Below, in pieces: positions 1 to 10,807 of a DNA stretch of 64,000 nucleotides (position 1 is the first letter of the stretch; every line of letters begins with the position of its first letter). Under the pieces are notes generated by a model, which saw only the letters and a program-made list of their open reading frames with translations, had not been told where the DNA came from and made no database searches. The position numbers were made by a program, and so were the translations under genes. Source of the stretch: Fragum whitleyi (Eukaryota > Mollusca > Bivalvia > Cardiida > Cardiidae); contig OX411545.1 of assembly GCA_948146395.1 (NCBI GenBank), positions 17,728,026 through 17,792,025 on the forward strand, written 5' to 3'.

Positions 1-620
1 CAGAAGTCAAGACCTTCCCATATTGAAAAACCTATTTACTTGTTTACAACTGTTATTCTAAGGTCAGGTTGACCTTTGATTTTTTATAGCTCGCCAAGTT
101 GTTTACGCTCGGAATCAATATCTTTTTTAACATTTCTTATTTCTGCTATCTAAATGCCAAACTGAATTTTAATATCTGTCTTCCTGAATAATAAGAAATA
201 AACGTAAATGCAGGAATACGTGTGCTAGCCGGAATAATAATATATGAGATTTTCAGAAGGCCATGTTGAAAAAAGTATTTCTTAATTTTTTCTCAGAGTT
301 CTTGTTTTCGTTGATTATCAACAGCCTGTTTAATTGCTAGATAGGGAAATAAAGAATAACTTAGGAATTGATTATGAAAAACAAGTTGAATAGCCTGATA
401 TCTTGGGACTCTCTCATTAAAAATTAAACATTGGTGGTCGGGGTATACTTAGGCAGTTTGGCAAATTTAACTATAAATTACATCCAACCCCACATTTTCT
501 CTGTCTATCAAAGTCCACTACCACATTGACATAAAAAGCTAGTTTTTTTTCAATACTAGAACGAGGACTCTTCTGTAGAAATCTTTAAATACATCTGAAA
601 ACTGTGCCGTTCAAATGAGG
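1..620. other. unassigned AT-rich left flank
   Basis: No gene, RNA or clear repeat recognised. The short ORFs here have no recognisable features. Confidence 0.5.
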
Positions 621-624
621 ACTG

Positions 625-752
625 TACTGGGTTCAGGATGACAAAACGGTGCAATCTGTTTGCCAATTTTACCCCGCTTTGCACGAAGGTACACGTGCAA
701 AGCAGGTGAAAGTTGGCAAACAGTTTGCACCGTTTTTTTATCCTGTCTCTTC
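625..752. mobile_element. MITE-B foldback copy
   Basis: Near-palindromic element of about 125 bp. The left arm reads TTCAGGATGACAAAACGGTG then CAATCTGTTTGCCAA, and is mirrored by TTGGCAAACAGTTTGCACCG and a degraded ATCCTG. The centre contains CCCCGCTTTGCACG and GTGCAAAGCAGG. Other copies are at 23050-23181, 50046-50110 (half), 53516-53548 (half) and 59955-60062. It abuts the satellite array that starts at about 770. Confidence 0.75.
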
Positions 753-769
753 TCTTGTCTAGTATGAAG

Positions 770-2305
770 ACCTGGGAAAGGGTACTCGAGTATCCTGGTA
801 TCGGGCAGAGAAACGTTCCTACTACAGCTGGGAAAGAGTATTCGAGTACCAATGTATCGGGTAGAGTAATGTTACTACCAGAGCTGTGAAGGAATATTCG
901 AGTACCCATGTATCGGGTAGAATAACGTTTCTACAAGAGCTGGGAAAGAGTATTCGAATACCCATGTATCGGGTAGAATAATTTTCCTTCTAGAGCTGGG
1001 AAGGAGTATTCGAATATCCGTGTATCGGGTAGAGTAATGTTTCCCTTAGAGCAGGAAAGGAGTACTCGTGTAACCGTGTATCGGATAAAGTAATGTTCCT
1101 ACTAGAGCTAAGAAAGAAAACACGAGTACCAGTGTATCGGGTAGAGTAATGTTCGTATTAGAGCTTGGAAGAGTAATCGAGTACCCGTTATCGGGTAGAG
1201 TAACGTTCCTACTAGAGCTAGGAAAGATTAATCAAGTACCCGAGTATCGGGTAAAGTAATGTTCTCCTTAGAGCTGGGAAAGAGTACTCGTGTACCCGTA
1301 TATCAGGTTGAGTAACGTTCCTACTAGAGCTGGAAAGAGTATTCGAGTACCCGTGTACCGGGTATAGTAATGTTCCTACTAGAGCTAGAAAGAGTATTCG
1401 AGTACCCGTGTATCGGATAGAGTAATGTTCCTACTAGAGCTGGGAAAGAGTATTCGAATACCCATGTATCGGGTAGAATAATTTTCCTTCTAGAGCTGGG
1501 AAGGAGTATTCGAATATCCGTGTATCGGGTAGAGTAATGTTTCCCTTAGAGCAGGAAAGGAGTACTCGTGTAACCGTGTATCGGATAAAGTAATGTTCCT
1601 ACTAGAGCTAAGAAAGAATACACGAGTACCAGTGTATCGAGAAGAGTAATGTTCGTATTAGAGCTTGGAAGAGTAATCGAGTACCCGTTATCGGGTAGAG
1701 TAACGTTCCTACTAGAGCTAGGAAAGATTAATCGAGTACCCGAGTATCGGGTAAAGTAATGTTCTCCTTAGAGCTGGGAAAGAGTACTCGTGTACCCGTA
1801 TATCGGGTTGAGTAACGTTCCTACTAGAGCTGGAAAGAGTATTCGAGTACCCGTGTACCGGGTATAGTAATGTTCCTACTAGAGCTAGAAAGAGTATTCG
1901 AGTACCCGTGTATCGGATAGAGTAATGTTCCTACTAGAGCTGGGAAAGAGTATTCGAGCACCCATGTATCGCGTAGAGTAACGTTCCTTCTAGAGCTAGA
2001 ACGAGTACTCGAGTACCCGTGTATCGGGTGGAGTAACATTCCTACAAGAGCTGGAAAAGAGTATTCGTGTACCCGTGTATCGGGTAGAGTAACGTTCCTA
2101 CTAGAGCTCGGAAAGAGTATTCGAATACCCGGGTATCGGGTAGAGTAATGTTCCCACTAGAGCTGGGAAAGAATACTCATGTACTTGTGTATCGGGTAGA
2201 ATAACGTTCCTACTAGAGCTACGAAAGAGTACTCGAGTAACGGGTTGAGTAATGTTCCTACTAGAGCTCGGAAAGAGTATTCGAATACCCGTGTATCGAG
2301 TAGGT
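770..2305. repeat. 55-56 bp satellite with 500-bp higher-order unit
   Basis: About 27 tandem monomers built around TATCGGGTAGAGTAACGTTC, CTACTAGAGCTGGGAAAGAG and TATTCGAGTACCCGTG. The block 941-1440 is repeated almost perfectly at 1441-1940, an offset of exactly 500 bp or nine monomers. Examples that recur at +500 are the variant monomer with TTTCCCTTAGAGCAGGAAAG and the shortened CCCGTTATCGGG monomer. Outer monomers diverge more. The reverse strand carries an ORF made of the same repeated peptide; it is a by-product of the array. Confidence 0.93.
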
Positions 2306-2905
2306 TCACATTACTACCTGGCTCTTGAATTATTACCCGTTACCCGACTATGATATAAATACTATGTACCCTTGTCGGATCAAGTTCAGAATGTTTAAAA
2401 CAAAATTCAATTTCTTTTCTGAGGTTGATTTCCTGACAACATATTTGCGAATAACAGATTCGCAGCACAAGCGCTCCTTAAAAACATGTAAGAATTTGTA
2501 GGTTTGAGCCCATTTCACAAAAAATTCTAGACCCGTCGTTGTATTAAGTTGATAATAGTACTTAGGCAGTATTAGGGTACTCGAGTATACGCGGGTAATA
2601 AAATTTCGAGTACCCGAGTACTAAATTTCTACGATTCAAAGCTCTACTAGTTTGTTCAGACTATCCATACTATCTGTCACTTTGGAATGACTTATCTCCA
2701 TCCGGAACATACCTCGGCATTTCCGTAAAATGCAACATACCCCTCATGTATATAAGGCGGATGAGTAGGCGAAAAAATGGTGCTATTTCTTACTCAAAAA
2801 CAGGGTAAGAAGAACTAGTGCATCATACGCGTTCCTAAGATTGACATTTTAAAGGGTCAAAACTACTTGAAAGACGAAGCATCTTTAAAAAAAAAAAGAA
2901 TAAAT
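2306..2905. other. unassigned; satellite-like CGAGTACCCGAGTA remnants
   Basis: No gene seen. At 2575-2625 short pieces (GGGTACTCGAGTA, CGAGTACCCGAGTAC) resemble the satellite monomer and may be a decayed edge of the array. Confidence 0.4.
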
Positions 2906-2915
2906 GAAAAGTGCG

Positions 2916-3070
2916 GTTTTCTTGGTCTAGAGGAAGAGCGCCGGCCTCTTGACCCAAAGGTCCAGAGTTCGATTCTCGGGTGCGGCTGTCGATCTTGGTC
3001 CTTTCATTGGCCCACACATTCAAAGCGAGTACTGGTGAATTTTCCAGGAAGCAGAATCGAGAGGGATTAA
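2916..3070 (+). repeat. degenerate tRNA-derived SINE head
   Basis: TGGTCTAGAGG (2923-2933) fits the pol III A box and GAGTTCGATTC (2965-2975) fits a B box at tRNA-like spacing. The acceptor arm does not pair, so this is a tRNA-derived relic and not a tRNA gene. No A-rich tail was identified, so the 3' edge is approximate. Confidence 0.45.
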
Positions 3071-3885
3071 TCTAAGTTCTAAGAACTTGTTTCTCAATCG
3101 ATGTAAAATAAGTAGGTTTAAAAAAGTGGGACTTTAAAGTCGTTCAAAGCCGTATAAGAAGCTTTAGAGTTTTAAACAAGAAACGAAGATTTCACGACAT
3201 TGCTGAAACGATATGTTAGCAACGTCGAATATTCTCAATCACTTACGCCGTTGTAAGTGATGTCATCTAACTTTTCCCAGGTTTTCCTGTACTTTTCAAA
3301 ATAGTCAGTCCATGAACATCCGAGGTTCATCGTCAGATATGCCGAGTGGTGTTCCGCTTGGAATTTTCACTTGAATGATTCGAGACTAATTTATACAATA
3401 TTGAATTCACTTCTTTCAAGTATGTCGAAACGAAAGGAATATGCAGTGGCTGCTTAGAAATTTAACTTCATATATATAAATATAAATATAAATATTATAG
3501 GTTAACATTTTACCATTCCCAAATTAAATTATTAAAATTATTATTATTACTATTCTTATCGTAATGATTTTCATTAGTTTAATTGTTATAGATCTTATCA
3601 TAATGATAATGAAAAATATTATAACTATCATTTTTAAGATAACGTTTCATTTGTATATAATGTACTTGTAGAAGTAATGATACACCGTCTAATATGTGTG
3701 CGATAATTATTCATAAATGACATATTCTGCGTAATTATTCATCTGGCAGGGCGTGGCGAAGGCGTGGCGTAATTTGGCTAGTTTATTTTTCAATAGTTTG
3801 GGTTCTTTCGAAAGTTCGACGATCATTGAACAAGTGTAGATAAACTGTATTTTAAATTGTGCTAAGCGTAAGTGCACACATTTCA
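3071..3885. other. unassigned AT-rich sequence with simple repeats
   Basis: No gene seen. TATATATAAATATAAATATA-type low complexity at 3467-3500 and TTATTATTA runs at 3525-3560. Confidence 0.4.
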
Positions 3886-3888
3886 TCG

Positions 3889-3954
3889 TTTGGTTACCAA
3901 ATCCTCGTAGCTTCAGCTTGTTCAAGCTGAAGTTACGAGGGTTTGGTTGCCAAC
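3889..3954. repeat. near-perfect 66-bp hairpin
   Basis: GTTTGGTTACCAAATCCTCG with CTTCAGCTTG is mirrored by CAAGCTGAAG with CGAGGGTTTGGTTGCCAAC, with almost no loop. It resembles the hairpin at 10104-10176 (AACTACAGCTT / AAGCTGTAGTT) and a weaker one at 49153-49215. It is probably a tiny foldback MITE upstream of FBXL16 exon 1. Confidence 0.75.
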
Positions 3955-3959
3955 ACTAA

Positions 3960-4429
3960 ATTTAAAAAAAAAACAACATCGACTAAAACTGCTAAACTAT
4001 AAATTAAAGATGATTTTCCTTAACCTTAAATGCAATCCACCCTGCGTCCAGGACAATGATCTTGGATTATACCATACCAAAGTCTAATATTTAAAGTATT
4101 TTCTTTTTGACCAATATCGAAGCAAACAGGAAAAGGGTTTCTACTGGTGTTGTTCTTTAAATAGCCTGGTTTGAAACAGAAATGGAGTCCCTTATCGACG
4201 TATTTCGTACATGTTACCCTAAACATTGATCATGTATTGGAAAACGAATAGTGAGGGCGCATTGCTTTATTGGAAATGGAGTCAATTCTTGGCAGTGGAG
4301 AGCCATACACCCCTTAAAGCTTCGGGAAATAATGGAAGACTCCGAGCTTAATAGTGTCGTGTTATAGTTTTTTCCGGGATTGGTACAGTTGTTGTATTGG
4401 TGATTGTGAGAGAGAAATATTGGATTATC
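3960..4429 (+). promoter_or_regulatory. sequence upstream of FBXL16 start (5' UTR/promoter region)
   Basis: The first coding exon begins at 4430, so at least part of this interval must be 5' UTR or an upstream intron end. I see no convincing TATA box or initiator. A pyrimidine-rich tract (4367-4375) followed by TACAG (4384-4388) could be a splice acceptor from an upstream non-coding exon. Function inferred from position only. Confidence 0.35.
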
Positions 4430-5520
4430 ATGTCGACCATTCGTAAAGCGTACATGGAAATATCGAACGGTATTCGTGGATTGAGATTACACAGAGAGCA
4501 GACGCAGCCATCTCAAACTCCGCCATTAAAAGACAACATTTCTAAAACTACAAACGGCGCCGCAGTATCACCGGCACAAGGTCATAGAATGGTGCGTTCA
4601 CCGAAGCCGTTGATCGCTAGGAAGATACGAAGTTTGTTCGGAAAATCACAACCGACCACAGTACGAGATATGTTTCTTGATGAACGTTTTCTGGTGAAAT
4701 TTTTCATGTTTTTCTCCGCGGAAGAGAGAGGGGAATTATCTCAAGTGTGTAAAACATGGAAAAATATTCTCTATCATCCAAAATTCTGGGTAAACGTGGT
4801 TCCAATCATTTCATGTAGGGAGTTAAGTAAACATGAAGAAACGAGGCGCATGTTTTACGACAGTCTACAACAACGAAGTTTCGATTCTGTGTGTTTATTC
4901 GGTGCTACGGACGAGGATATTGCCGATTTTGTGAATCATTTCTCAAATTGTAAGAAACAAATTCGTTCAATTGGTCTCAGGTGTTCAAACGTCAGCGATT
5001 CAGGGTTGGAAGTTCTTTTTAAGAGATTAGCAGGAATATACCGCCTGGAACTGTCCGGGTGTAACGAGTTAACTGAAACGGGTCTTTGGTCGTGCTTAAA
5101 TCCAAAAATAGTATCATTAAGTGTGAGTGATTGTATTAATGTAGCGGACGACACAGTTGGCGCGGTGTCACAACTTTTACCGTCTTTGTACGAGTTTAAT
5201 TTACAGGCGTATCACGTGACGGACGCAGCTCTAGCATTCTTTAGTGCAAAACAGAGTTATTCATTATGTGTGTTGCGTTTACAATCGTGTTGGGAGATCA
5301 CTAATCACGGGATTGTGAATATTGTCCACTCACTGCCAAACTTGACCATTCTCAGCCTATCGGGTTGTAGTAAAGTGACTGATGATGGAATTGAATTGAT
5401 AGCGGAAAACTTGCGCAAGTTACGTGTCCTTGACCTTTCATGGTGTCCCAGGGTCACGGACGCGGCCTTGGAGTACATAGCATGTGACCTTGGACAGCTG
5501 GAGGAATTAGTTCTAGACAG
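4430..5520 (+). CDS. FBXL16: FBXL16 orthologue, coding exon 1 (F-box and most LRRs)
   Basis: Codes for residues 1-363 and two bases of codon 364 of a 462-residue F-box/leucine-rich-repeat protein. Residues about 80-125 form an F-box-like segment (DERFLVKFFMFFSAEE..QVCKTWKNILYHPKFW). From about residue 178 come cysteine-containing LRRs such as LSVSDCINVADD, LSLSGCSKVTDDG and LDLSWCPRVTD, which match vertebrate FBXL16 closely. The family (human about 480 residues) is a substrate-adaptor-like protein of the FBXL class; vertebrate FBXL16 is neural-enriched and is reported not to behave as a classical SCF subunit. The start is ATG 4430, the first in-frame ATG after an in-frame TAG at 4352, with A at -3; the reading frame stays open upstream from 4355 without another ATG. 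The exon ends at CAG|GTAGAT; reading on hits TAG at 5522, so splicing is required. The first 75 or so residues are basic and unlike the proline-rich vertebrate N-terminus. An upstream non-coding exon is possible (TACAG at 4384-4388). Confidence 0.95.
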
Positions 5521-5549
5521 GTAGATATAATTTTCAAAAATATAATTAA

Positions 5550-5915
5550 ACGTGTATCAAGCGAACAATTTTCAAAAACACGCATGTATCAAGCGACCAC
5601 TTTCGGGACCGCCAAAAAGCAGTCCTTAAAGAGAATGGTTGCTAGTCCACAATTCAAATAAAAAACCTGCACTATTTTGATTGAATATGTGTGCTATTTC
5701 GAAGTTCTCAAAATGCTATATTGTTTAAACTCAAAAGAATCGTCTCAATGAGACGATTCTAGTGAGTTTTAACCACATAGGATTCTATTACATTTATTTT
5801 TAGACAAAACATTTCCTCTTTTAAAGATATTTTGATTTAATGAATGGGATTTTGAAAACGGTCGCTCAATGGAAATGGTGGCTCAAAAGACGTGGCCGCT
5901 TGAACAAGATTGACT
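5550..5915. mobile_element. MITE-C copy, 30 bp after exon 1 donor
   Basis: Foldback element with TIR-like arms (ATCAAGCGACCAC on the left; GTGGCCGCTTGAACAAGA and TTGACTATA on the right). The centre is a hairpin at 5729-5767, AGAATCGTCTC mirrored by GAGACGATTCT. Related copies are at 54103-54440 (AAGCGACC arms, same hairpin core) and, more distantly, 30061-30241. It begins within about 30 bp of the exon 1 splice donor. Confidence 0.7.
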
Positions 5916-6357
5916 ATAATTCTTTTAAGCTCTTAACCTACTGAGTTTTTTTTATGTCGTTTTTGTTTCAAACCTATTTCCAATTTTGGACTATTTTAAC
6001 CGTATTGCTCAGGTTTTTCACAAGCAATCTAGTAGAAAGACTGGTCCCACTATCGTCTTCAAAAAAGCCGCGTCATACGTAAGTCGACAGGAGGACCAGT
6101 CTCCATGCAGAGTAGATCATGATTAGACTTCGTTTGTGCAGGTCATTTAGTCTATAATATCTGCAAAAGGTTTGGTTACAGCAAGTATTTTCATGAACAG
6201 CATGAGGAGATGAAAGTAATTAGGTAAAAAGCTGCGAATACACGGTCTATATCTGAATTATAGCCATGATTGGAGACTAAAGCATTTCAATATGATGTGA
6301 TGCAACTATGAGATTTAAGAAGTTTCACTGCGAGAGGAACTTAAAATCGAGCAGGCA
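5916..6357. other. unassigned intron sequence
   Basis: No gene or repeat recognised. Confidence 0.4.
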
Positions 6358-6360
6358 GCA

Positions 6361-6410
6361 CAACACTATTGTTAGTGCCTATAAATATATAGGCACTTAC
6401 AATAGTGTTG
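6361..6410. repeat. 50-bp near-perfect hairpin
   Basis: CAACACTATTGTTAGTGCC is mirrored by GGCACTTACAATAGTGTTG around TATAAATATA. Stem of about 23 bp with one mismatch. No second copy noticed in the window. Confidence 0.8.
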
Positions 6411-6864
6411 CACCAACCAATCGAAATGTACTATATGGCTGATACACGCACAAACAACATGTATTCGCATTAGTTACCAGTATATTGCAATTAGCTATCA
6501 TGTTTTGACTAAAATTCAGGCTAGGCAACATTTCTTTGAAATCAAAAGCTAATTTGAGAAAAGTCAGTAGATCAATATGGGATTGATCTTTGTACAAGTT
6601 GCTATGCGACAAAATTAAATCTTTTGTGTATATCAGGGAAGGGTATTCATCGAAAAATATCTGCAAATGTCTTAGAAACCAATAATAATTATAACCGTAT
6701 GGCCTTTCATCCTTTAAAACAGTTGTGCTAACGAACTATATCTTTTGGTGGGATGTAATTGCTTTTTCAAAGCTTTGCAGTTTCATGTAATTTCAAATGC
6801 TGAGCCTTTGATCTTAATTCTCTGAACCTTTATTTCCCGGTAGTGTCAATTTTTGAACGATAAT

Positions 6865-7300
6865 TACAGTTAAAAACATTGTGAAATTGCCATTCAATTC
6901 AAAACATTCTGGGTAATTCACACATCGCTCCATTTATTCATTCAAAACACTCACTCAAATCGATAAAAAACGCTCCAAAATCATTTGAAAACATTTCAAA
7001 TCGTTCAAGACGATTTTTATTTTTATAAAATCGGTCAAATTATTGTACGATTTTATTGGCTGGTGGGAATTTTGAAGTGTCTGATTGGTCTACGGAAAAA
7101 CACAAACAGAATTGTGCGTATATATTCTATTAAAGGGAGGTAAGATGTATCGCTTATTTTGTAAATTTTGTTCAAAATGAACAAAATTAGCGATGTTGGA
7201 TTACCTCCCATAAATTTCACTCAAAACGTGCTCCGCACACTCATTCATTTTCATTTCTAAATCACTCAAAATCATTCAACGTGTCAATTTTTGAATCATA
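6865..7300 (-). mobile_element. MITE-A copy (inverted)
   Basis: The family is defined by TACAGTTAAC-type TIRs continuing ATCGTGAAATTGACA, TA at both outer ends (suggesting a TA target duplication, as in Tc1/mariner-type elements), GAATGAGTG-rich subterminal DNA, and a central hairpin of about 68 bp. The long side carries an ACCAATCAGACGCT block. This copy begins TACAGTTAAAAACATTGTG, has the hairpin at 7136-7208 and ends in GTGTCAATTTTTGAATCAT, so its right TIR is degraded. Confidence 0.85.
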
Positions 7301-7849
7301 AGTATCAAACTCTTAAATTATGGACAGTCAAAGTAGTCATTTTTTATGAAAAAACGTCGAAATGATTAATGACGTCAAATAATTTTCGATACATAATTTA
7401 ATGGTGAATCAGTCGTATTTGTTGTAAGAACAATCAAACATCGAAAGTGAGTAACAAACTCGTAAGTACAGATTCGATTGACTATTACTTGCAAAGTTTT
7501 AGTCACATGACAACTAACAAAATGTGGTACTAATGAATTGTATGGTGTAATGGCATCAAAACATTCCAATTGCTTAAGAAGTTAAAAATATGGTGTTTTG
7601 ATATCCCCAACCAATGCTTATTACTCATGATATTACATATTTCTCGTCATTTCATCGGCATGCAGTAAAGGTATGCTTGCAGGTCATCCCAGTGCTCTCG
7701 TTAAGACATATTAATAAGATATTTTGTATGAAACAGGTGGCGTATCTCGAGTTATGTATCATACTTGCATGTTGTGAGGGTATTTCCCTACTGATTGGCT
7801 TTCTATTTAATAAAAAAAGATGTGTATTATTTAGCGCGTATTATCTACA
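7301..7849. other. unassigned intron sequence
   Basis: No gene recognised. The 115-codon ORF from 7614 runs into the MITE-A at 7850 and is judged a chance ORF. Confidence 0.4.
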
Positions 7850-8277
7850 TACAGTTACTTACATAGTTAAATTGACATTCGTCTCCATGAAAACCATTCT
7901 GAATATCTCACTCAACGTTCCATTCACTCATTCCAAATACTCAGTCAAACCATCGAATTGACGAAAAAAGAAAAGATCGACAACTGCATTCACAATGATC
8001 ATAGCTAGAATAAGATCGCGATTTCACTGACATAATTTGAATAATTGTTAACGTCTTATTGGTTATTAAGGAACCAGGAAGCCATTTAAAAAATTGTATG
8101 CATATGAAAGGGAGGTACTAGTAATACATTTCAATAATTTTGTTCATCCTGAACAAAATTAGAGATATTGGATTACCGCCCCCCCCCTTTAATTTCACCA
8201 AAACCTCACTCCTCACACTATTCAAAAATCATTCTAAAATTATTCACTATGTCAATTTCACGATGTTTTTCACTGTA
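7850..8277 (-). mobile_element. MITE-A copy (inverted)
   Basis: Left TIR is partly deleted (ACAGTTACTTACATAGTTAA); right TIR is GTCAATTTCACGATG then TTTTTCACTGTA. Central hairpin at about 8105-8180, with AATTTTGTTCATCCTGAACA and a C-run in place of the usual ACCTCCC. Confidence 0.85.
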
Positions 8278-8390
8278 TTTTGACGTGACATTAAAAAATC
8301 TTTTTCGATGTTGGATGGGGTAAATTAGCTTTTTGGGCTTATTTTCTATATATAGATAGTTGACCTATTTCCAGGCAGAAGTTAAATCAC

Positions 8391-9205
8391 CGATGAATGA
8401 CTTTTTCTGCTACTATAGTTCGTTCGTAACTTTTTCTGCTACTATAGTTCTTTCGTGACTTTTTCTGCTACTATAGTTCTTTCGTGACTTTTTCTGCTAC
8501 AATAGTTCGTTCGTAACTTTTTCTGCTACAATAGTTCTTTCGTGACTTTTTCTGCTTCAATAGTTCTTTCGTGACTTTTTCTGCTACTATAGTTCTTTCG
8601 TGACTTTTTCTGCTACTATAGTTCGTTCGTGACTTTTTCTGCTACAATAGTTCGTTCGTAACTTTTTCTGCTACAATAGTTCTTTCGTGACTTTTTCTGC
8701 TACTATAGTTCTTTCGTGACTTTTTCTGCTACAATAGTTCTTTCGTGACTTTTTCTGCTTCAATAGTTCTTTCGTGACTTTTTCTGCTACTATAGTTCTT
8801 TCGTGACTTTTTCTGCTACAATAGTTCTTTCGTGACTTTTTCTGCTACAATAGTTCTTTCGTGACTTTTCTGCTACAATAGTTCTTTCGTGACTTTTTCT
8901 GCTACTATAGTTCTTTCGTGACTTTTTCTGCTACAATAGTTCTTTCGTGACTTTTCTGCTACAATAGTTCGTTCGTAACTTTTTCTGCTACTATAGTTCG
9001 TTCGTAACTTTTTCTGCTACTATAGTTCTTTCGTGACTTTTTCTGCTACAATAGTTCTTTCGTGACTTTTTCTGCTACAATAGTTCTTTCGTGACTTTTC
9101 TGCTACAATAGTTCTTTCGTGACTTTTCTGCTACTATAGTTCTTTCGTGACTTTTTCTGCTACTATAGTTCTATCGTGACTTTTTCTGCTACAACAGTTC
9201 TTTCG
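8391..9205. repeat. 29-bp minisatellite, about 28 units
   Basis: Tandem GACTTTTTCTGCTACTATAG then TTCTTTCGT. Two sites vary between units: CTACTATAG versus CTACAATAG (a few CTTCAATAG), and GTTCTTTCGTG versus GTTCGTTCGTA. A few units lose one T (GACTTTTCTG). Units stay closely similar along the whole array, which implies recent homogenisation. A stop codon occurs in every unit, so it does not code. Confidence 0.97.
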
Positions 9206-10103
9206 ATCTTCCTAAAATAAGTCTTTTATCGAATTCTCGATAAGTTCTTGCCTTTCTATGAAAGTAATTTTCTGTTTAATTCTTTTCTTGTAATGTGTCA
9301 AAAAGAGCGTAGTTCATGCTTTGACTGATTACAAGTTGGTTTCAGTTTATTCCCGTAAAAATCGTCAATTGACGCTATTTACAGCTTGATTTACGAATCA
9401 TTGTCCATCAAATATCAGTGCAACTGTTGATTCTCAAGAGTACGCATAAAGACCTGTTTAGTTTCTGTAAAAAATAGTTTAGCGTCACACCCTCTTTACT
9501 AGGTATTTGCATTCGTGAGTTGTCGTTTGGTCAATCAAATATTGTACAACAGATGGTAGATCGAGTTGACATAATCACCAGGTGTTACCCTCGAGTCACC
9601 TTCTTACTAATCAGTAATGAATAGCAAAACAAGAGTACCATATGCGAGTGCCTACGTTGACGGTTAGGTGATGAATAGAGGATTGAAAAAAGGTCATAAT
9701 TGGTGCGCAATCATGACGTCATCTAAACGCATTTAACGCGTTTATTCCTTGATTCTGGAAGATTCATCTGAAAGTAGACTTTTATAGCACTGGTTTTCAT
9801 TTTCATGATGTCAAAAAGTTGAAAGAGTATTTTAATTTAAATAAGTTAATTATTACACTGTCTTTAATAGAAATGTTATTAAGGTCGCAAAGGCTCTCAT
9901 AATGTCATTGATATTTTAGACTTGATTAATATCTAATGCTCTTACATTATGATTAAAAAAATATCTCATTTATAGACTTTTTGCGTCTTAAAAAAAATCT
10001 TGTAACGAATATCATTGGACACACTCACACCGGACGATGGCGTAGCTCCCATTACGCACTGTACGCAATTTCGTAATACAAATAAATCCTCTTTCAAAAT
10101 CTC
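9206..10103. other. unassigned intron sequence
   Basis: No gene, RNA or clear repeat recognised. Confidence 0.45.
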
Positions 10104-10176
10104 GTTGATGAATGATCATAACATCGAAACTACAGCTTATTCAAGCTGTAGTTACGATGTTTGATTATTCACCAAC
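10104..10176. repeat. 73-bp hairpin (small foldback)
   Basis: GTTGATGAATGATCATAACA then TCGAAACTACAGCTT is mirrored by AAGCTGTAGTTACGATG and TTTGATTATTCACCAAC. Its core is like that of the hairpin at 3889-3954. Confidence 0.75.
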
Positions 10177-10807
10177 GCTCAAATAATATAAACGGATAGC
10201 GGGTGGGCGACATAAGTCGCCTTTACCCTATTTATTCTTTGGTGGTCGCCTTCGAAATGCGTAAAAAAAATCAAAGTCCTGGCTACGCCCATGCCGGACA
10301 TCAAAAAATGGATCCTAAATTGAGACTCTGTTTCTTAAGCGTTTCGGTTTTGAATATAAGGCTATTTTGTCCTGTCGAAGACGTATTGTTTTTAGTGTTA
10401 CATGGTATTGATCCGGTACGCTTGCAAGCTGCATGAATATTTTAACAAGGCTTTTGTGTATTTGAAACGAAGCCAAAGTGAAAGTGTGGCTTTATGGTTA
10501 ATGTCTGTGATCCAATGTAAGATAAAAATGCAAATAAGTTATCAGCAATGGGTCAATAAATAACGTAACTAAATGTTGAAATGAGTTATATTTACGACTT
10601 ATAAGCCGCGAAACCGAACACACATGGCCTATTATGCAGAATGAAGTCATCTTGTAGCTCTATAAAACCAACATCGATTGATTCATTTTTTCTTTAATAA
10701 GTTTTTTCTATCGTAAGACTTCTAACTTATATCAATGTACGGTTTTGGAACAATCTCCTATATTCTGTTAGTCGTAGCTTGTCCTGTTCTCAAAATATCT
10801 GTTTATG
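10177..10807. other. unassigned intron sequence
   Basis: No gene recognised. The 77-codon ORF at 10203-10436 shows no family feature. Confidence 0.4.

Noticed and set aside
1824..2039. Minus-strand 71-codon ORF with repeated LHPIHGYSSTRSS-like peptide
   Set aside because: Produced by the satellite monomer; no gene features.
2916..2990. tRNA gene suggested by good A and B boxes
   Set aside because: The 7-base acceptor arms do not pair and the T-stem has a mismatch; better explained as a tRNA-derived SINE relic.
4397..4429. FBXL16 start 11 codons upstream at 4397
   Set aside because: That codon is TTG, not ATG. The first in-frame ATG after the upstream stop is 4430.
4936..5154. Minus-strand ORF within FBXL16 exon 1
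   Set aside because: Shadow of the real coding frame on the opposite strand.
8391..9205. CRISPR-like array of regular 29-bp repeats
   Set aside because: No unique spacers: units are head-to-tail and the genome is eukaryotic.
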